Notes: generated by a model not told the origin, from the sequence alone. A stretch of 7,246 bases of DNA from JAWWBN01 sp033720955 (GCA_033720955.1 JAWWBN010000200.1:1-7246), one strand, 5' to 3'. Shown: positions 1-7,246, counted from the first letter of the stretch. Program-made: numbers and translations.

Positions 1-1355
<1,355 letters not shown>

Positions 1356-1359
<4 letters not shown>

Positions 1360-2207
1360 GCGAGAGGGCGGCCCCGCAGCCCTTCGACCTGGCCGCGGGC
1401 GTGCCGCTGGGCGGCGACGAGCTCGCCGTGGTGGCCGGACCGTGCGTCATCGAGAGCCCGGAGCGCACCTTCGAGGCGGCGCGGGCCGTGGCGGCCATGG
1501 GCCAGCGGCTGGGCCGCCGGCTGATCTTCAAGGCCTCCTTCGACAAGGCCAACCGCAGCTCGGTGGCGAGCTTCCGGGGGCCCGGCCTTTCCAAGGGCCT
1601 CGAGGTCCTCGCCGAGGTCAAGGCCGAGACGGGTCTCCCGCTGCTGACCGACGTCCACGAGCCGCACCACTGCCGCGCCGCCGCCAAGGTGTGCGACGTG
1701 CTCCAGGTGCCCGCCTTCCTCTGCCGGCAGACCGATCTCATCCAGGCGGCGGCCTCCACCGGACGGCCCGTCAACATCAAGAAGGGGCAGTTCATGGCCC
1801 CCGACGACATGCGGCGGGCGGTCGAGAAGGCCCGCGCCACCGGCAACCGGCGCGTCTCGGTCACCGAGCGAGGAGTCACCTTCGGCTACCACAACCTGGT
1901 GGTGGACATGCGCAGCTTCGCCATGCTGCACGCCGACGGCATCCCGGTGCTCTACGACGTCACCCACTCCCTGCAGCTTCCCAGCGCCGCCGGGGAGGAG
2001 ACCGGCGGGCAGCGTCGGTTTGCCGAGCCGCTGGCCCGCGCCGCCGTGGCCGCGGGCGCCGACGGCGTCTATCTCGAGGTCCACCCCGACCCGGAGACGG
2101 CGCTCTCGGACCGGGCCACCCAACTGCCACCGGAGCGGGCCGAGAGCCTCCTGGCGGCGCTCTTCGTCCTCCGCCGGGCGCTGGGCGGGGTCGAGGCGCC
2201 GGCGTGA
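1356..2207 (+). CDS. kdsA: 3-deoxy-D-manno-octulosonate 8-phosphate synthase, metal-dependent type
   Basis: KdsA condenses phosphoenolpyruvate with arabinose-5-phosphate to give Kdo-8-phosphate, the first committed step of Kdo synthesis for LPS. The protein is 283 residues, close to the 284 of E. coli, and forms a single DAHP-synthase-like TIM barrel. Visible motifs are AGPCVIES (residues 27-34), KASFDKANRSS, TDVHE, PAFLCRQTDL, KKGQF, TERGVTFGYHNLVVDM and THSLQLP. Cys30, His204, Glu241 and Asp252 align with the four metal ligands of Aquifex KdsA (C11, H185, E222, D233) with identical His-Glu-Asp spacing. The E. coli metal-independent enzyme has Asn at the Cys position, so this one is predicted to need a divalent metal. 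I chose the GTG at 1356 because it follows a GGGGAG ribosome-binding site and overlaps the pyrG stop as GTGA, implying coupled translation. The frame stays open further upstream inside pyrG, but that part is a shadow of pyrG. Confidence 0.96.
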
Positions 2208-3190
2208 CCGCCGACGCGGCGCGCAGCGGGCGGTCGCCGCGCGAGGTGGCCCGCCAGGTGCTGGAGATCGAGGCGGCCGCCGTGGCCGCCCTCCCCCACC
2301 GCCTCGACGAGCAGTTCGACCGCGCCATCGAGCTCCTCGCCGCCTGTCGCGGCCGGGTGGTCTGCTCCGGCATGGGCAAGAGCGGGATCGTCATGAAGAA
2401 GGTCGCGGCGACCCTCTCCTCCACCGGAACGCCGGCGCTTTTTCTCCATCCGGCCGAGGCGATCCACGGCGACCTCGGCATGATCGCCGAAGGCGACGTG
2501 GTGCTGGCGGCCTCCTACTCCGGCTCCACCGAGGAGATCGTGCGGCTGGTGGAGCTGGTGCACCGCGTCGGCGTCGAGCTCATCGCCCTGACGGGCAACC
2601 CGGAGAGTCCCCTGGCCCGGCACGCCGCGGTCCACGTGACGGTGCCCATCGACCAGGAGGCGTGTCCCCTGAACCTGGCCCCGACCGCCTCCACCACCGC
2701 CACCCTGGCGATGGGCGACGCGCTGGCGATGGCGCTCTCCGTGGCCAAGGGCTTCACCACCGACGACTTCCACCAGCTCCATCCCGGCGGCAGCCTGGGC
2801 AAGCGGCTCCTGCGCGTCACCCAGCTCATGCACCGCGACGAGCAGCTCCCCCGGGTGGATCTCACCACGCCGATGCGGGAGGTGATCTACGAGATGTCCA
2901 AGAAGGGTCTCGGCGTCACCGCGGTGACCGACGCCGAGGGGCGGCTGGCGGGCTGCATCTCGGACGGCGACCTGCGACGTCTGCTGGAGCGGGAGGCCAC
3001 CCCCCTGGAGCTGGCCGCGGGCGACTGCATGACCCGTGACCCGCGCACCATCCGCCCCGAGGAGCTGGCGCCGGCGGCGCTCCAGAAGATGGAGGACCAC
3101 CGGATCACCTCGCTCTTCGTGGTCGACGAGGACGGGCGGCTCCAGGGGGTGCTCCACCTGCACGACCTCTGGCGCCTGGAGATGTTCTAG
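2204..3190 (+). CDS. kdsD: D-arabinose 5-phosphate isomerase (KpsF/GutQ family)
   Basis: This enzyme interconverts ribulose-5-phosphate and arabinose-5-phosphate, the substrate of KdsA. The 328 residues equal the length of E. coli KdsD. An SIS sugar-isomerase domain comes first (about residues 35-185), with SGMGKSG at 55-61, HPAEAIHGDLGMI at 82-94, SYSGSTEE at 104-111 and a CPLNLAPT motif near 154-161. The linker LHPGGSLGK follows, then two CBS domains (about 205-260 and 270-326). Lys59, His88, Glu111, Glu152 and His193 fall at the positions of catalytically important residues described for E. coli KdsD. This exact register supports the chosen GTG start at 2204, which overlaps the kdsA stop as GTGA and has GAGG seven bases upstream. 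The CBS pair could bind a nucleotide or CMP-Kdo as a feedback signal; that is an inference from the family. GutQ and KpsF paralogues have the same fold, but the kds context favours KdsD. Confidence 0.95.
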   Translation: MTADAARSGRSPREVARQVLEIEAAAVAALPHRLDEQFDRAIELLAACRGRVVCSGMGKSGIVMKKVAATLSSTGTPALFLHPAEAIHGDLGMIAEGDVVLAASYSGSTEEIVRLVELVHRVGVELIALTGNPESPLARHAAVHVTVPIDQEACPLNLAPTASTTATLAMGDALAMALSVAKGFTTDDFHQLHPGGSLGKRLLRVTQLMHRDEQLPRVDLTTPMREVIYEMSKKGLGVTAVTDAEGRLAGCISDGDLRRLLEREATPLELAAGDCMTRDPRTIRPEELAPAALQKMEDHRITSLFVVDEDGRLQGVLHLHDLWRLEMF

Positions 3191-3195
3191 CCCCC

Positions 3196-3744
3196 ATGCC
3201 GATCCTCTCCGACGACGAGATGATCCGCCGGGCCGGCGGTCTGCGCTGGATCCTGAGCGACGTGGACGGGGTGCTGACGGACGGTGGGCTCACCTACGAC
3301 CGCCGCGGCGCCGCCTCGCTGACCTTCGACGTCAAGGACGGGATGGGCCTCAAGCTGGCGCAGCGCGCCGGGCTCCAGGTGGGTCTCCTGTCCAGCCGCT
3401 CCTCCGACGCCGCCGAGCGGCGGGCGGCGGAGCTGGGCCTTGACGGCGTCCACCTGGGGATCGAGGACAAGGGCGCCTGGCTGGACCGGTTTCTGGACCG
3501 GCAGCGGCTGGCCGCCCGCGAGATCGCCTACATCGGCGACGACCTGGCCGACCTGGTGGTCCTCGGCCGCTGCGGCCTGGCCTTCGCTCCCGCCGACGCC
3601 GTGGCCGAGGTGAAGGCGGTGGCCGATCGTGTCCTCGACGCCCGAGGGGGGCGCGGTGCGGTGCGCGAGATGGTCGAGCGGATCCTCCGCGCCCGGGGCG
3701 ACTGGGAGCGCGTCCTCGCCCCCTTCACCTTCGAGCGCCGCTAG
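3196..3744 (+). CDS. kdsC: 3-deoxy-D-manno-octulosonate 8-phosphate phosphatase
   Basis: KdsC is a small HAD-superfamily phosphatase that removes the phosphate from Kdo-8-phosphate to give free Kdo. The 182 residues are close to the usual length of about 170-190 and lack a cap domain, as expected for the tetrameric KdsC class. Motif I is LSDVDGVLTDG with nucleophile Asp22 and acid/base Asp24. Motif II is in LLSSRSS (residues 64-70), motif III is Lys92, and motif IV is YIGDDLADL with Asp115/Asp116. The C-terminal GGRGAVREMVERIL (151-164) matches the conserved KdsC tail that reaches a neighbouring active site. Motif II has SSR where most relatives have T/S-G-R. The ATG lies five bases after the kdsD stop. 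There is no good Shine-Dalgarno at a normal distance (GGAG is 14 bases away), so translation probably depends on readthrough of ribosomes from kdsD. The stop TAG overlaps the opposing tatC stop. Confidence 0.94.
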   Translation: MPILSDDEMIRRAGGLRWILSDVDGVLTDGGLTYDRRGAASLTFDVKDGMGLKLAQRAGLQVGLLSSRSSDAAERRAAELGLDGVHLGIEDKGAWLDRFLDRQRLAAREIAYIGDDLADLVVLGRCGLAFAPADAVAEVKAVADRVLDARGGRGAVREMVERILRARGDWERVLAPFTFERR

Positions 3745-4538
3745 AGCTCGCCGGCCCGCTCCGCCTCCTCCCGCTTGCGCTGCAGCCGGCCGACCACCGC
3801 GGCGGCCGCCACCCCCAGCAGGTAGAGCAGAATGGTGGGCAGGGCGAACAGGCAGAGGTTCACCACGTCGGGGGTCGGCGTGATGAACGCGGCGGCCACG
3901 AAGATCAGCAGCACCGCCCAGCGGAAGTTGCGCATCAGGAAGCGTGGCGTGACGATGCCGACCTGGGCCAGGATGAAGATCACGATGGGGAGCTCGAACA
4001 TCACCCCGAGGCCGAAGATCGCGTAGAGCAGGAACCGGTAGTAGCGGTCGGCGGTGACCACCGGCTGGAAGGCCTCGCCCACGCCCAGCAGAAACTCCAC
4101 GGCGAAGGGGAAGGCGACGTAGTAGGCGAAGGCGCCCCCGCCGACGAAGAAGAGGGTGCCGAAGAAGATGAAGGGCACGGCCCAGCGGCGCTCGCGCGCG
4201 TAGAGGCCGGGAGCGATGAACCGCCACGCCTGGTACAGGACGACGGGCGAGGCGACGAACAGACCGGCGAGCGCCGCCATCTTGACGTACAGGACGAAGG
4301 GGTCGGTGATCCCCAGGAAGGCAAGGCGGGTGCCCTCGGGCAGCCAGCGGTAGATCGGGCGGGCCAGGAAGATCGCGATCTCGTCGACAAAGATCCAGCA
4401 GCCGATGAAGGCGACCCCCACCGCCGCCAGGGCGCGGAAGATGCGCCGCCGCAGCTCGTCGAGGTGCTCGAAGAGGCTCATGCGAGCCATCTCCTCGGGC
4501 TCGGCGCCGCGCTCGAGGCGCGAGATCGGCTGCTCCAT
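3741..4538 (-). CDS. tatC: Sec-independent protein translocase subunit TatC
   Basis: TatC is the polytopic inner-membrane subunit that recognises twin-arginine signal peptides and assembles with TatA to export folded proteins. Six hydrophobic segments are visible, at about residues 35-50, 84-106, 120-142, 165-185, 205-221 and 225-250. Hallmarks are the cytoplasmic N-terminal LFEHLDELRRR (22-32), Pro61 in ARPIYRWLPEG, YARERR with Glu116 (equivalent to E103 of E. coli), Glu182 in MFELP and Asp224 in TPTPDVV. The charged C-terminus is cytoplasmic. The start is uncertain. The ATG at 4538 gives 265 residues but has no clear ribosome-binding site. The ATG at 4481 has GAGGAG about nine bases upstream and would begin MSLFEHLDELRRR, the classic TatC N-terminus, leaving 246 residues. 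The gene lies 14 bases downstream of tatA and is presumably cotranscribed with it. Confidence 0.96.
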   Translation of the reverse strand: MEQPISRLERGAEPEEMARMSLFEHLDELRRRIFRALAAVGVAFIGCWIFVDEIAIFLARPIYRWLPEGTRLAFLGITDPFVLYVKMAALAGLFVASPVVLYQAWRFIAPGLYARERRWAVPFIFFGTLFFVGGGAFAYYVAFPFAVEFLLGVGEAFQPVVTADRYYRFLLYAIFGLGVMFELPIVIFILAQVGIVTPRFLMRNFRWAVLLIFVAAAFITPTPDVVNLCLFALPTILLYLLGVAAAAVVGRLQRKREEAERAGEL

Positions 4539-4552
4539 CGGTGACGGCGGGC

Positions 4553-4900
4553 TCAGTCGCCGGCCTCGGCGTCGCCCCTGTCGGCCGGCTGCGGCTCGCC
4601 CTCCTCGCCATCCCCCGCCTCGGGCGTGGCCGGCGACGGAGGGCTCTCCTCCCGCGGCGTCGCGGCGGCCGACGGGGTCGCGGCGCCGCCCGGGGTCGGC
4701 GCGGGCGCCGGACGGCGGGGGCGCTCCTCCTCCAGGGCCACCTCCGCGTTGAGAGTCCGGGTCAGCTCGCTGGTGGCCCGCCGGAACTCGCCCATGGCCT
4801 TGCCGAGGGTGCGTCCGACCTGCGGCAGCCGCCGCGGTCCGAAGATCAGCAGCGCCAGAACGAGGATGAAAATGAGCTCAGGTAAGCCAAGAGGGCCCAA
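4553..4900 (-). CDS. tatA: Twin-arginine translocase TatA/TatB-family protein
   Basis: TatA/TatB proteins are single-span membrane proteins that form the Tat pore (TatA) or the receptor complex with TatC (TatB). From the TTG at 4900 the 115-residue product begins with GLPELIFILVLALLIFGPRRLP: Glu8 in a short transmembrane helix (about 5-20), the FGP hinge, then an amphipathic helix (about 23-50, GRTLGKAMGEFRRATSEL). The rest is a low-complexity tail rich in Pro, Ala, Glu and Asp, typical of the family. I chose TTG at 4900 because AAAGGA sits seven bases upstream and the transmembrane helix then starts a few residues in, as is usual. An in-frame TTG at 4954 would add 18 residues, but it coincides with a perfect -35 box (TTGACA). 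The hinge and first helix look TatA-like, whereas the SELTRTLNAE stretch recalls TatB. Since only one such gene precedes tatC here, it may do both jobs or work with a paralogue elsewhere. Confidence 0.88.
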   Translation of the reverse strand: MGPLGLPELIFILVLALLIFGPRRLPQVGRTLGKAMGEFRRATSELTRTLNAEVALEEERPRRPAPAPTPGGAATPSAAATPREESPPSPATPEAGDGEEGEPQPADRGDAEAGD

Positions 4901-4925
4901 GACGCCGTCCTTTCCGGCTGTCTCG

Positions 4926-4954
4926 ATCTTCCGGCCGCACCCGGGGATTGTCAA
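4926..4954 (-). promoter_or_regulatory. Predicted sigma-70-type promoter for tatA-tatC
   Basis: On the minus strand, a perfect -35 hexamer TTGACA (4954-4949) is followed after a 17-base spacer by GAAGAT (4931-4926). This hexamer keeps the three most conserved -10 positions (A2, A5, T6). Transcription would begin near 4919, leaving a leader of about 19 bases that contains the AAAGGA ribosome-binding site and ends at the TTG start at 4900. Spacing and placement are ideal, but the -10 matches only 3 of 6 bases. Confidence 0.45.
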
Positions 4955-4967
4955 GCGAGACCGGTGG

Positions 4968-4973
4968 TAGACT
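4968..4973 (+). promoter_or_regulatory. Possible -10 element for ctpA (leaderless or near-leaderless)
   Basis: TAGACT matches the -10 consensus at 4 of 6 positions and ends nine bases before the ctpA ATG, so transcription would start about 3 bases before the ATG. No Shine-Dalgarno is visible upstream of that ATG, which agrees with a leaderless message. The upstream TTGTCA (4948-4953) leaves only a 14-base spacer, too short for a standard promoter, so this is a tentative call. Confidence 0.2.
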
Positions 4974-4982
4974 CACGCCGTC

Positions 4983-6614
4983 ATGCGCCGCCGCTGGAAG
5001 ATCACCGCCGTCGTCGTTTTCGTTCTGTCGCTGCTCTCGGGCGGGCTCTTCGGCCCCCGCGTGCTCGCCTTCACCGACGAGGCGCGCGGGCTGCTGCGCT
5101 CCTACACCGAGCTGGTCACGGTGATCCACGAGAACGCGGCCCGCGAGGTGGCCTACCGCGACCTGGTCTTCTCCTCGATCAACGGCATGCTGCGGCAGCT
5201 CGATCCCCACACCGCCTTCCTCTCGCCCGAGGCCTACGACAACATGCGCGACCGCCAGCGGTCCAGCTTCTACGGCTTGGGGATCCTGGTGGGCATGCGC
5301 AACGGGCTGCTGACGGTCATCACCCCCATCGAGGGCACCCCCGCCTCGCGCATGGGCATGCGGGCGGGCGACGTGATCAGCACCATCGAGGGCCAGCCCA
5401 CCGACAGCATGGGGATCAACGACGCGGTGCGCCAGCTCAAGGGGCCGAAGGGCACCCAGGTCACCATCGAGGTGGTTCGCGCCGGCCTGGACGAGCCGCT
5501 CGAGCTCACCATCACCCGCGACGAGATCCCGCAGAACACCGTCCGCTACGCCTACATGATCCGGCCCGACACCGGCTACATCGCGATCTCCGACTTCAAC
5601 CGCGGCACCGGCCGCGAGGTGCAGGAGGCCATCGAGAGGCTTCAGGAGCAGGGGATGCGCCGGCTCCTGCTGGACCTCCGCAACAACGGCGGCGGCCTTC
5701 TGGACCAGGCCATCGAGGTCTCCGATCTGTTCCTGCCCGAGGGCGCCCGGATCGTCGAGACCCGGGGGCGCACCCGCGACTCGTTCCAGGAGTACTCCGC
5801 GACCGGCTCGCGCCCGGACGTCGGTCTGCCGGTGGTGGTGCTGGTGAACAACGGGACCGCCTCCGCGGCGGAGATCCTGGCCGGAGCGATCCAGGATCAC
5901 GACGTGGGTCTGATCGTGGGCAGCCAGACGTGGGGCAAGGGACTCGTCCAGACGGTCTACAGCCTCTCCTACGGCGCGGGCATCGCCCTGACCACCGCCA
6001 AGTACTACACCCCCTCCGGCCGCCTGATCCAGCGCGACTACACCTCCTTCTTCGACTACCAGAACCACCCGGGCCGGCTGACGGAGGCCGAGGACGAGCT
6101 CCCCGGCTCCGAGGAGCTCGCTCGCCCGACCGAGATCTTCCGAACCGACCTCGGCCGCGAGGTCTACGGCGGCGGCGGCATCACCCCCGACATCGAGGTG
6201 CCCCTGGAGGAGCTTCCGCCCTACCTGCAGTACCTCCTCAGCCGCAGCGCCTTCTTCGACTACGCGGTGCTGTTCACCTCCGAGAACCAGGTCGAAGGCC
6301 GGGAGTGGTGGCCCGACGACGAGACGCTGGCCGGGTTCTCCAAGTGGCTCGTCGAAGGCGAGCTGTCGAGCCCGGAGGAGATCGAGGAGGCCCTCGCCGA
6401 CCCGGAGGTCCGCGCCGCGGTGGCCCGCCAGCTCCGCGCCGAGGTCTTCAACGCCGCGTTCGACTTCCAGGCGCGTCACCAGGTGCTGGCCGACGGCGAT
6501 CCCCAGATCCAGCGGGCTCTCGAGCTCTTCGGCGAGGCGTCGGCGCTCCTGTCGCGACGGCAGGGGCTCGAGGACGAGCCGGCGACCCCCGCCCGGGAAG
6601 GCGTCGGCCTCTAG
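4983..6614 (+). CDS. S41-family carboxy-terminal processing protease with PDZ domain
   Basis: This is a C-terminal processing protease (CtpA/Prc type), a serine protease that trims or degrades envelope proteins from their C-termini, acting on the periplasmic side of the membrane. Residues 4-30 form a basic, then hydrophobic, N-terminal signal peptide or membrane anchor. A helical region with LDPHTAFLSPE (73-83) precedes a PDZ domain (about 96-180, including GTPASRMGMRAGDVI). The S41 core follows, with DLRNNGGGLL (231-240), nucleophile Ser294 in NNGTASAAEIL, Lys319 in SQTWGKGLVQT and Gln323. The 25-residue Ser-Lys and 4-residue Lys-Gln spacings match E. coli Prc. GGGGITPDIEVP (397-408) ends the usual core, after which about 135 mostly helical, acidic residues form a C-terminal extension. 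The ATG at 4983 lacks a ribosome-binding site but sits directly before the signal sequence. The natural substrate cannot be read from the sequence; general naming as ctpA would be reasonable. Confidence 0.93.
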   Translation: MRRRWKITAVVVFVLSLLSGGLFGPRVLAFTDEARGLLRSYTELVTVIHENAAREVAYRDLVFSSINGMLRQLDPHTAFLSPEAYDNMRDRQRSSFYGLGILVGMRNGLLTVITPIEGTPASRMGMRAGDVISTIEGQPTDSMGINDAVRQLKGPKGTQVTIEVVRAGLDEPLELTITRDEIPQNTVRYAYMIRPDTGYIAISDFNRGTGREVQEAIERLQEQGMRRLLLDLRNNGGGLLDQAIEVSDLFLPEGARIVETRGRTRDSFQEYSATGSRPDVGLPVVVLVNNGTASAAEILAGAIQDHDVGLIVGSQTWGKGLVQTVYSLSYGAGIALTTAKYYTPSGRLIQRDYTSFFDYQNHPGRLTEAEDELPGSEELARPTEIFRTDLGREVYGGGGITPDIEVPLEELPPYLQYLLSRSAFFDYAVLFTSENQVEGREWWPDDETLAGFSKWLVEGELSSPEEIEEALADPEVRAAVARQLRAEVFNAAFDFQARHQVLADGDPQIQRALELFGEASALLSRRQGLEDEPATPAREGVGL

Positions 6615-6618
6615 GCCG
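6605..6618. other. Small inverted repeat at the ctpA/deacetylase shared stop
   Basis: CGGCC (6605-6609) and GGCCG (6614-6618) can form a five-pair GC stem with the tetraloop TCTA, which contains most of both stop codons. There is no T-tract on either strand, so it is not a canonical intrinsic terminator. It might slow polymerase from both directions, or it could be chance in GC-rich DNA. Confidence 0.25.
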
Positions 6619-7246
6619 GGCCGGCGCCGCGGGCCAGACCGTCCAGATAGCCGCGGACGAGGCCCGGCAGGGCGCCGAGGTCGTACCCGCCCTCGAGCAC
6701 CGACACCGCCCGGCCGTCGCAGAGGCGGCGTGCCGCCGCGCCCAGCATCTCCCCCCACTCGGCGTACCCCTCCCGGCTGACGGTCATGCCCCCCAGCGGA
6801 TCGTCGCGCCAGGCGTCGAAGCCGGCCGAGACCAGGAGGAGGCGCGGGTGGAAGCGCTCGAGCGCCGGCAGCACCGACTCGTCGAAGGCCCGGCGGTAGG
6901 CGGCGTCGCCCTCGCCGGCGCTCATCGGGAGGTTCAGGGTGGCGCCCTCGCCGGCGCCCCGGCCGCGCTCCGAGGCGGCGCCGGTCCCCGGGTAGAAGGG
7001 ATACCGGTGCAGGCTCACGAAGAGGACCTCGGCGCGCTCGTAGAAGATCTGCTGGGTGCCGTTGCCGTGGTGGACGTCGAAGTCCACGATCGCCACCCGC
7101 TCCAGCCCGTGGGCGGCGAGCAGATGCTCCGCCGCCACGGCGACGTTGTTCAGGTAGCAGAAGCCCATCGCCTGCGAGCTCTCGGCGTGGTGGCCCGGCG
7201 GGCGCACCGCGGCGAAGCCCAGCCGCCCCGCGCCGGCCGCCGCCCA
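6611..7246 (-). CDS. Histone deacetylase-like zinc amidohydrolase, N-terminus beyond the window edge
   Basis: The product belongs to the arginase/deacetylase superfamily, class II HDAC-like branch. Such bacterial enzymes remove acetyl or other acyl groups from lysine side chains, polyamines or small amides. The frame is open to the right edge, giving 211 residues, roughly the C-terminal two thirds of a family member of 300-350 residues. Visible motifs are RPPGHHAE with the catalytic His pair (fragment residues 19-20), MGFCYLNNVAVAAEHLL, DFDVHHGNGTQ with metal ligands Asp57 and His59, SLHRYPFYPGTG, SAGFDAWRDDPLGG with the third metal ligand Asp144, and LEGGYDL with the transition-state Tyr188. 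All catalytic residues in view are intact. A GTG at 7207 lies inside the conserved motif region and is not the real start. Candidates include acetylpolyamine amidohydrolase, AcuC-like and HDAH-like proteins; PGHHAE and the DPLGG region favour the HDAH/class II group. The substrate is unknown. Confidence 0.92.
   Translation of the reverse strand, partial: WAAAGAGRLGFAAVRPPGHHAESSQAMGFCYLNNVAVAAEHLLAAHGLERVAIVDFDVHHGNGTQQIFYERAEVLFVSLHRYPFYPGTGAASERGRGAGEGATLNLPMSAGEGDAAYRRAFDESVLPALERFHPRLLLVSAGFDAWRDDPLGGMTVSREGYAEWGEMLGAAARRLCDGRAVSVLEGGYDLGALPGLVRGYLDGLARGAGPA

Noticed and set aside
2069..3163. A 364-codon minus-strand open frame antisense to kdsD
   Set aside because: His/Gly/Val-rich shadow sequence with no domain; kdsD has all its catalytic residues and both CBS domains.
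3732..3750. Intrinsic terminator between kdsC and tatC
   Set aside because: The CGAGC/GCTCG repeat is only five pairs with a nine-base loop and no T-tract on either strand, so I do not call it a terminator.
3187..4611. A 474-codon minus-strand open frame across kdsC and tatC
   Set aside because: It is antisense to kdsC and a frame-shifted shadow of tatC, with Arg/Pro/Ala-rich meaningless sequence. Both real genes have full family motifs.
4983..5072. Possible Tat signal peptide on the processing protease, tempting because tatAC is adjacent
   Set aside because: The N-terminus has RRRWKITA, but the core RRxFLK pattern is not met and the hydrophobic stretch looks like a Sec signal or membrane anchor.
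4878..6758. A 626-codon open frame on the minus strand covering the whole of ctpA
   Set aside because: It is longer than ctpA but has no recognisable motif, low-complexity Gly/Ala/Val/Arg composition and no matching start context. In GC-rich DNA the antisense frame of a real gene often lacks stops, and ctpA has clear catalytic motifs.

Overview
The window is a high-GC, densely packed bacterial chromosome segment with eight protein-coding genes, two of them cut by the window edges. The genes for Kdo, the inner-core sugar of lipopolysaccharide, and a Tat export system point to a Gram-negative (diderm) bacterium. GC-rich codon use, a metal-type KdsA next to pyrG, and a proline/alanine-rich TatA tail would fit Acidobacteriota, Myxococcota or a related lineage. 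That placement is a guess, because no rRNA or marker phylogeny is available here.

Positions 1-3744 (+ strand) hold a tight four-gene cluster. It starts with pyrG (CTP synthase, 5' end missing) and continues with kdsA (Kdo-8-phosphate synthase), kdsD (arabinose-5-phosphate isomerase) and kdsC (Kdo-8-phosphate phosphatase). pyrG/kdsA and kdsA/kdsD each overlap by the same 4 bases (GTGA), and kdsC starts 5 bases after kdsD, so the cluster looks like one translationally coupled operon. Together kdsD, kdsA and kdsC convert ribulose-5-phosphate to free Kdo. pyrG makes the CTP that the next enzyme, KdsB, would use to activate Kdo; kdsB is not in the window.

Positions 3741-4954 (- strand) hold a short tatA-tatC operon with its likely promoter. 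It converges on kdsC and is divergent from ctpA. Positions 4983-6614 (+ strand) encode a secreted or membrane-anchored S41 carboxy-terminal processing protease with an intact Ser/Lys/Gln active site. Positions 6611-7246 (- strand) encode the C-terminal part of a zinc-dependent histone-deacetylase-like amidohydrolase, open at the right edge.

Almost no sequence is non-coding. The only real intergenic region is the roughly 80 bp divergent promoter region between tatA and ctpA. Both convergent junctions (kdsC/tatC and ctpA/deacetylase) share the same 4 bases, CTAG, in which each strand reads its TAG stop. I found no RNA gene, mobile element, CRISPR array or obvious new multi-gene system. The points of interest are small: an unusual residue next to the CTP synthase oxyanion hole, non-ATG coupled starts, a TTG start for tatA, and the shared-stop junctions.
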